A stretch of DNA of 45,669 nt from an uncultured Acidimicrobiales bacterium. Its GTDB lineage: Bacteria > Actinomycetota > Acidimicrobiia > Acidimicrobiales > SZUA-35. Below the pieces are notes generated by a model. The model saw only the letters and a program-made list of their open reading frames with translations. It ran no database searches and had not been told where the DNA came from. The translations under genes were made by a program, and so were the position numbers. Below, piece after piece: positions 40,999-45,669 of this stretch (positions within the stretch are counted from its first letter, which is position 1; each line of letters opens with the position of its first letter). The stretch covers positions 1 through 45,669 of the forward strand of contig CALAJV010000027.1 in NCBI GenBank assembly GCA_937922805.1. Direction: 5' to 3'.

Positions 40999-42159
40999 AT
41001 GAGCAAGGAAGAACCGAGACGTTCTGGCGAACGGCAAAAGGGAAGGTTCAAGGGGCTAACACTGACTGCCTTTTTGATCGTTCTCACTCTTGTCGCCGCA
41101 GCGTGTAGTGACGGTACCGCTGAACCAGCGTCAACCCCCGATGCTGAAAAAGCCTCGGATGCAGGCGACACCGATACCAGTTCGGTCCGTTCGCAAGCTA
41201 ACGGAGACGGGCCTGAATCGTTGGCACTCTGCTTTGCAAACTCAATCGATGCCGTCGGGCGCGGCAGCCTCGATGCAGGCGTTGCTGGCTTCGATGAGTG
41301 CCTCGCTGAGGACTACGTATTTGAATTCCAGGATTTTCCGGGTGGCCCGTCTACGGTCTGCCCTGGAGACGGCTGTCCGGTTCAAGACTTCTCGTCGTTA
41401 GGTGAAATGCGGGCTGTGTTCGCTGACGGGTTCTTCGTGAACTCTGGCTATATCGCAACCCAACATCAGGTTCTGAATGTTGACGTCGAACAGAACGGCG
41501 ATCAAGCAGAAGTTGTGGCCTACATTCAGGCACAGCACTTCTTGCCCGACAACTCAGTTGATATCGCTTGGAACGACTACAGCTACACGGCAGTCTTAGA
41601 AGACGACGTGTGGAAGATGGACACCGAGACGATTGTCGGCACCGCGTTCTTGAACTTCCAAGGTTCTGTTGTTGGTGGTGGCGGCGACGTAGCTCCACTG
41701 TCATCTGTAGGCGAAGTCACTATGCGGAATACGTTGCAGGATCCTGGAGCCGATGAGGCCACCTTCCCGAGCCTGTTTGGGCAAGCCGACGATGCATACG
41801 ATGAGTTCGCGTCGATCTCGGCCGACGATGTCGAGTTCCCGACCGCCTTGTCACAGGACGGCACCCCAGCGGGTGATCTAAACGGTCTCTACAGTATTGA
41901 CCTTGCAGAGGGGTCCATTGCCTTCGAGGTCGTGGCAGATCCCGATGATCCTTTCTGGTCCGGAGTGTTTGGCCTGTTCCCAGAGGGCAAAGTTGATCGA
42001 TACTACTTCACCTTCGACCAGCCTCACGGTGCCACAGATTTCACCTCCGACAATCCTAATCTCAACGTTCGGATCGACTCAGAGACGGAGTTAGTCGTCG
42101 AGCTCATGGCTGGCTATGACCTGCAGCCCGGCGTTAACTTTACGGTCGAACTGTCATAG
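40999..42159 (+). CDS. Lipoprotein with NTF2-like domain
   Basis: 386 residues: a Lys/Arg-rich n-region, hydrophobic core (GLTLTAFLIVLTLVAAAC) with lipobox ending in C, then an acidic linker. Residues about 80-230 resemble an NTF2/SnoaL-like domain (LALCFANSIDAVGRGSLD, IATQHQVLNVDVEQ, YTAVLEDDVWKMD). The C-terminal half (about 235-386) is not recognised. ATG 40999 is chosen for its ribosome site; the frame extends further upstream to 40960. Exported and anchored to the outer face of the membrane. A strong terminator follows at 42200-42228. Confidence 0.78.
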   Translation: MSKEEPRRSGERQKGRFKGLTLTAFLIVLTLVAAACSDGTAEPASTPDAEKASDAGDTDTSSVRSQANGDGPESLALCFANSIDAVGRGSLDAGVAGFDECLAEDYVFEFQDFPGGPSTVCPGDGCPVQDFSSLGEMRAVFADGFFVNSGYIATQHQVLNVDVEQNGDQAEVVAYIQAQHFLPDNSVDIAWNDYSYTAVLEDDVWKMDTETIVGTAFLNFQGSVVGGGGDVAPLSSVGEVTMRNTLQDPGADEATFPSLFGQADDAYDEFASISADDVEFPTALSQDGTPAGDLNGLYSIDLAEGSIAFEVVADPDDPFWSGVFGLFPEGKVDRYYFTFDQPHGATDFTSDNPNLNVRIDSETELVVELMAGYDLQPGVNFTVELS

Positions 42160-42199
42160 TAAAAGACCACAAGAAGCTCCCCGCTTAGAGCAAAAAGGT

Positions 42200-42228
42200 G
42201 GGTCTGACGCCATGTCGGCGTCAGACCC
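42200..42228 (+). terminator. Terminator of the NTF2-like lipoprotein gene
   Basis: GGGTCTGACGCC (42200-42211) and GGCGTCAGACCC (42217-42228) form a perfect 12-bp stem with a 5-base loop (ATGTC), 40 bases after the lipoprotein stop. A weak T-rich tail (TCCTGTCATTTT) follows on the plus strand. The stem is strong; the poor T-run suggests partial or factor-assisted termination. Confidence 0.7.
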
Positions 42229-42397
42229 TCCTGTCATTTTGGCGGCGTAGCGAAACGCTGGGGAGTAACTCAGGGGCCAGTGGAGCTGACGTCGAGGCTG
42301 CGGTCGCCCTAAGCCCGATCTCGGAATAGGTTCCCAGATGGCTCGAAACCTCGGATTCAACTGGCGTTGGTGAACTGTTTTGGGTCAGTGTGGGGGT

Positions 42398-44284
42398 ATG
42401 CAAAATCGACCAGAAACCGATTCTTCTGGGCCTCGAGCTGCAATTAGCATCGATCCATCGACTGGGCTCAAAGTGTTCAACACCCGAGCCGGACTGGCCA
42501 GCGACAAGATCGCCGGTCATGGATACACGGTTGGTACCGAAGAAGCGTTAAAGACGCTCCCACCCCAACCTCCCGGTGCGGTTTTCAATGCCGACGAACA
42601 GGCCAAGTATCGCCAGTTCAAACAAGCACGGCGAGGCGCCGCCGATTACATAGCGATGGAGGGCGAGTTCAGCAAATATTTGGAAGATGTCTACTCAACC
42701 GAACCAATCGCCCGGGACGCTCTGACCGATAGCTGCGAGATTCTGGTTATTGGTGCCGGGTTCGCTGGGCTGTTGCTGTGGTACAAACTCCGGGCCGCCG
42801 GGTTTACCGACGTTCGGTTCTGCGAAAAAGGGGGCGATGTCGGCGGGACCTGGTACTGGAACCGGTATCCCGGAATTGCCTGCGACGTCGAGTCGTACAG
42901 CTACTTGCCGCTGCTCGAGGAGATGGATTACGTGCCATCAATGAAGTTCGCATCCGGCTTCGAGATTTTAGAATACTGCCAGAAGATGGCCGAAAAGTTC
43001 GGCTTCTACGATCACTGCTTGTTCCACACCACCGTCGAACGCTCGGAATGGAATGATGACACCGGTGTCTGGTCGGTCAAGACCGATCGGGGCGATCGGA
43101 TGCGAGCCCGTCATGTAATTTTGGCTAACGGCATTTTGACGAGTCCTAAATTGGCTCGAATCGATGGCATGGAAACCTTCGCCGGTGCCGCCTTCCATAC
43201 CTCGCGCTGGGACTACAACATTGATTTACAAGGTAAGCGGGTGGGGATTATCGGTACCGGAGCCACCGCAGTCCAATGCATTCCGGAACTCGCTAAAACG
43301 GTAGACCACCTCTATGTTTTTCAACGCACCCCTTCATCGATCGATGTCCGAGACCAGCGAGCCACAACCGAACAAGAACGGGAGCAATGGGCGGCTGAAC
43401 CAGGGTGGGCCCGAGCTCGCCGAGCTCGGTTTGCGAAAATCTCAGCCGGCCGAGCCGCAATCAAAGCCAACGACGACTATTTGGCTGGCAAAGTCGCTGA
43501 TTTCAAAGAACGAAAGAAGCACGCTAGAGAGCTTTCGCCTGAAGAACTGCTCAATAAACAGCTCGACACCAACTTTCGGATCATGGAGCAAATTCGGGCC
43601 CGGGTGGACGACGTGGTCGCCGATTCTGACACGGCGGCATCGCTAAAACCGTTTTACCCCTACGGTTGCAAGCGTCCAGCGTTTCACGATGAGTATTTGC
43701 CGACGTTCAATAAGCCCCACGTAACGTTGGTAGACACTGCACCTCGGGGCGTTCAAGAAATCAATGAGCGAGGTGTTGTCCACGATGGCGTTGAATATCC
43801 CATCGACGTCTTGATTTACGCCACCGGATTCCAATGGATGGCGACGGCGACGTTCAACATGATCTCAGGAGCCGACGGTCGAACCTTGACCGAGAAGTGG
43901 CAGAACGAGGGCACCAAGACGTTCCTCGGCGTGCACAGCCACGGATTTCCGAACCTGTTTATCGTCTCGGGCCCCCAGGGAGGTGGCGGAAGCTTCAATT
44001 TCACCGACGCTATCGATCAACACGCCGACTACATCGTTTGGATGCTGGACACGATGAGAACTAGTGGCGCCACCAGAGTCGACGTCGATCCCGATGCTGA
44101 GGAGCGTTACGCCGAGCATTGCCGAGCAGCTGATATAGCGACAGCTCCGCTTCGTGACTGCATCTCATACTACAACGGCCATGGCGAAGCTGAACCGGGC
44201 AGCTTGGCATATTACGGCGGTGGGAACTGGCACAAATACCGAACGGAAGCACAAGAAACGCTGGCACCGTATCGCCTGAGTTAG
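42398..44284 (+). CDS. Baeyer-Villiger-type flavin monooxygenase
   Basis: About 628 residues. ILVIGAGFAGLLLWYKL is the FAD site (about 115-131), and GGDVGGTWYWNRYPGIACDVES is the BVMO-type segment (in two parts). FAGAAFHTSRWD fits the BVMO fingerprint FxGxxxHxxxW(P/D), and GIIGTGATAVQ is the NADPH site. Such enzymes insert oxygen next to ketones, using NADPH and O2. The N-terminal extension of about 110 residues before the FAD site is typical of larger cyclododecanone/phenylacetone-type members. Start ATG 42398 or TTG 42380 is uncertain; GGGGG lies directly before the ATG, too close for an ordinary ribosome site. Substrate unknown. Confidence 0.87.
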   Translation: MQNRPETDSSGPRAAISIDPSTGLKVFNTRAGLASDKIAGHGYTVGTEEALKTLPPQPPGAVFNADEQAKYRQFKQARRGAADYIAMEGEFSKYLEDVYSTEPIARDALTDSCEILVIGAGFAGLLLWYKLRAAGFTDVRFCEKGGDVGGTWYWNRYPGIACDVESYSYLPLLEEMDYVPSMKFASGFEILEYCQKMAEKFGFYDHCLFHTTVERSEWNDDTGVWSVKTDRGDRMRARHVILANGILTSPKLARIDGMETFAGAAFHTSRWDYNIDLQGKRVGIIGTGATAVQCIPELAKTVDHLYVFQRTPSSIDVRDQRATTEQEREQWAAEPGWARARRARFAKISAGRAAIKANDDYLAGKVADFKERKKHARELSPEELLNKQLDTNFRIMEQIRARVDDVVADSDTAASLKPFYPYGCKRPAFHDEYLPTFNKPHVTLVDTAPRGVQEINERGVVHDGVEYPIDVLIYATGFQWMATATFNMISGADGRTLTEKWQNEGTKTFLGVHSHGFPNLFIVSGPQGGGGSFNFTDAIDQHADYIVWMLDTMRTSGATRVDVDPDAEERYAEHCRAADIATAPLRDCISYYNGHGEAEPGSLAYYGGGNWHKYRTEAQETLAPYRLS

Positions 44285-44423
44285 CCTCCGATTCGGCGTT
44301 TCTGGCGACGGGTGTCGGCGTAACTCCAGGTGCCGCTGGTGATTTGTTCCCAAAATGCTAAACTTGGCCATAGCGCTTGGAATTGATCTCCAGTTCCAAC
44401 TAATTAAGTCTCAAAACTCAAAA

Positions 44424-44453
44424 CTCAAATCTAGGTGGGTCCAGATATGTGTA
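44424..44453 (+). repeat. Copy 1 of a 30-bp block shared by two paralogue leaders
   Basis: This block runs from CTCAAATCTAGG through the ribosome site AGGTGGG and ATG to GTGTA, and is identical to 45418-45447. It is preceded by three CTCAAAA heptamers (44410-44430). An imperfect -10 (TGCTAAACT) lies at about 44356-44364, and TTGGAA/TTCCAA form an inverted repeat at 44377-44399. Confidence 0.85.
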
Positions 44454-45259
44454 CAGAACGTTGTGGAAGTTGTTTGATCTGTGGGGCGACACCCAAGCGG
44501 TTGTCAGCAGGCAAAGCGAACGGAAGATGGGTTCGAAACGGGCGACGACTACTGATGGCTTCGGCTGTTGTCGGCACCGCATTGGGTGTTGTGTCTACCT
44601 CTCAAGCCTCTGCTATGGACGACATCGTTGATGTTAACGGTGGCATTGATGGATCTCAGGCAAATGAAGAGCCTGGCGACTGCGTCGACACGGACGGCGA
44701 CGGGTATGGCTGGGATGGATTCAACACGTGCTTCCCGAACGGCATCGATCCGCAAGAACAGGCTGGCCAAGAGCAAGCTAACGAAGAGCAGGCTGAGCGA
44801 GAGCAAATCGAGCAAGAGATCGTCGACTACTACGCCGACATTGAGTACGACGAACGGTCGACGCTCCAAGTCATACAAGACTTGCCCTCGCTGGCCGATG
44901 TGACATTTGGATTCCCAACTTCTGAAGAGATTTACGGTGGTGAGTTGTTCACGATCAACCCCGATCTCGAGATCAATATTGATCTCGATCAACTTGACCT
45001 TCCTGAACCAGAACCAGCCTGCATCGATAATGATCGGGATGGCTACGGCTGGAATGGCACCGAAACGTGTTATGTCGGAGGCACTCGCCCAGCGTTCCTT
45101 GATGAAGAACCCGATCCTGAGGTTCAAGCCGAATTGGAAGCTTTTTCCGATTTCTATTCGCAAATCGATTTCTCAGCCATGCCGTCGTTTGAATCGCTCG
45201 ACAATATTGGCCAGCTAGACATGTTCAATGGCATTACGTTGCCCGAATACAGCGAATGA
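44447..45259 (+). CDS. Secreted protein with two DxDGDGYGWDG calcium-binding-type repeats
   Basis: 270 residues. The n-region is long and Cys-rich (MCTERCGSCLICG), followed by GRRLLMASAVVGTALGV and a probable cleavage after ASA56. Two repeats of the C-x(15)-C type follow: C79-VDTDGDGYGWDGFNT-C95 and C192-IDNDRDGYGWNGTET-C208. They resemble thrombospondin type-3/EF-hand-like calcium loops found in secreted bacterial proteins. Between them lies a Gln/Glu-rich, coiled-coil-like segment (about 102-130). ATG 44447 has AGGTGGG about eight bases upstream. It is a paralogue of the gene starting at 45441. Confidence 0.82.
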   Translation: MCTERCGSCLICGATPKRLSAGKANGRWVRNGRRLLMASAVVGTALGVVSTSQASAMDDIVDVNGGIDGSQANEEPGDCVDTDGDGYGWDGFNTCFPNGIDPQEQAGQEQANEEQAEREQIEQEIVDYYADIEYDERSTLQVIQDLPSLADVTFGFPTSEEIYGGELFTINPDLEINIDLDQLDLPEPEPACIDNDRDGYGWNGTETCYVGGTRPAFLDEEPDPEVQAELEAFSDFYSQIDFSAMPSFESLDNIGQLDMFNGITLPEYSE

Positions 45260-45332
45260 ATGCATGTGGCAGAAAGCGCCGAACGACACGGACCATTAGC
45301 TTGGTCAACGTGACAATTCTTTAGGTTGTTTC

Positions 45333-45368
45333 GTAGCATTATTGTGCCTTGGGGCACAGTGGTGCTAC
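45333..45368 (+). ncRNA. 16-bp hairpin in the gap between the two paralogues
   Basis: GTAGCATTATTGTGCC (45333-45348) and GGCACAGTGGTGCTAC (45353-45368) pair along all 16 positions with a 4-base loop (TTGG). Three pairs are G-U wobbles only on the plus-strand RNA, which suggests selection for structure in plus transcripts. No T-run follows, so a terminator is uncertain. It may be a processing or stability element at the end of the first gene. Confidence 0.45.
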
Positions 45369-45417
45369 GATTCGGTATCGGCACTTAGTTCGCTAGGCGT
45401 CAGATACTTGTACAAAT

Positions 45418-45447
45418 CTCAAATCTAGGTGGGTCCAGATATGTGTA
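45418..45447 (+). repeat. Copy 2 of the 30-bp leader block
   Basis: Identical to 44424-44453, covering the ribosome site, start codon and the first codons of the second paralogue. Upstream of it the two leaders differ. Confidence 0.85.
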
Positions 45448-45669
45448 TAGAAGTTTGTGGAACTCTTTCGGGTTGCGACGTCCCAAATCGGTCGTCCAAA
45501 ACGAGTGGTCATTGGGTACGAAAAGGGAAACGCCTTTTAATGGCTACAGCGGTTGTTGGTACGACGCTCGGCGTGGCGTCGGCGTCTCAAGCCTCGGCAA
45601 TGGATTGCGTCGACAGTGACGGCGATGGTTACGGGTGGGACGGATCAAAAACTTGCATGCCGGACGGCG
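45441..45669 (+). CDS. Second secreted DxDGDGYGWDG-repeat protein (partial, cut by window end)
   Basis: 76 codons are visible from ATG 45441 to the edge. The n-region (MCIEVCG) and signal segment (KGKRLLMATAVVG...SASQASA) parallel those of the upstream paralogue. The first repeat begins right after the cleavage site: C56-VDSDGDGYGWDGSKT-C72. The remaining length is unknown. A tandem duplication is the simplest explanation. Confidence 0.85.
   Translation, partial: MCIEVCGTLSGCDVPNRSSKTSGHWVRKGKRLLMATAVVGTTLGVASASQASAMDCVDSDGDGYGWDGSKTCMPDG

Overview
The window is chromosomal DNA from a moderate-GC actinobacterium. A marine or freshwater Acidimicrobiia-like lineage is my inference, based on ATG/GTG/TTG starts, tightly overlapped operons, a complete 14-gene complex I operon, split b6-type cytochrome b genes and several small lipoproteins. 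I saw no rRNA, tRNA, CRISPR array, insertion sequence or phage gene, so this looks like core chromosome with accessory genes on its right side.

Region 1 (1-2634, minus strand) holds a secreted metallopeptidase-like protein that runs off the left edge and a membrane-anchored monoheme cytochrome c. Region 2 (3307-9474, plus) is a quinol:cytochrome c oxidoreductase operon: small membrane protein, 2[4Fe-4S] ferredoxin, b6-type cytochrome b, subunit IV, Rieske protein, diheme cytochrome c and a membrane protein of unknown role. Region 3 (9632-25936, plus) is nuoABCDEFGHIJKLMN, nearly all genes overlapping or abutting. Together these encode electron flow from NADH through menaquinone (inferred) to cytochrome c. 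Several Nuo subunits carry lineage-specific additions: a coiled-coil insertion in NuoL, a His-rich tail in NuoI, and acidic tails in NuoA and NuoM.

Region 4 (25959-32415) holds a CGNR/ABATE-type regulator divergent from a class-V PLP enzyme and an EamA exporter, a lipoprotein, a tRNA-dihydrouridine synthase and a divergent serine-hydroxymethyltransferase-like PLP enzyme. Region 5 (32604-34668, minus) is a three-gene operon: a small membrane protein, a carboxymuconolactone-decarboxylase/AhpD-like protein whose CxxC motif is encoded as C-M-W-UGA, and a flavin amine oxidase. The reading frame continues for 97 codons after the UGA and ends in a 4-base overlap with the amine oxidase start. A bacterial-SECIS-like hairpin lies at the right distance. 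This predicted CxxU selenoprotein is the most interesting object in the window.

Region 6 (34881-45669) holds a MacB/Lol-type ABC exporter, a short-chain dehydrogenase, an AraC regulator with a downstream cupin, an NTF2-like lipoprotein with a strong terminator, a Baeyer-Villiger-type flavin monooxygenase, and two tandem paralogues of secreted Ca-binding-repeat proteins that share a 30-bp block around their starts. The second is cut by the window end.
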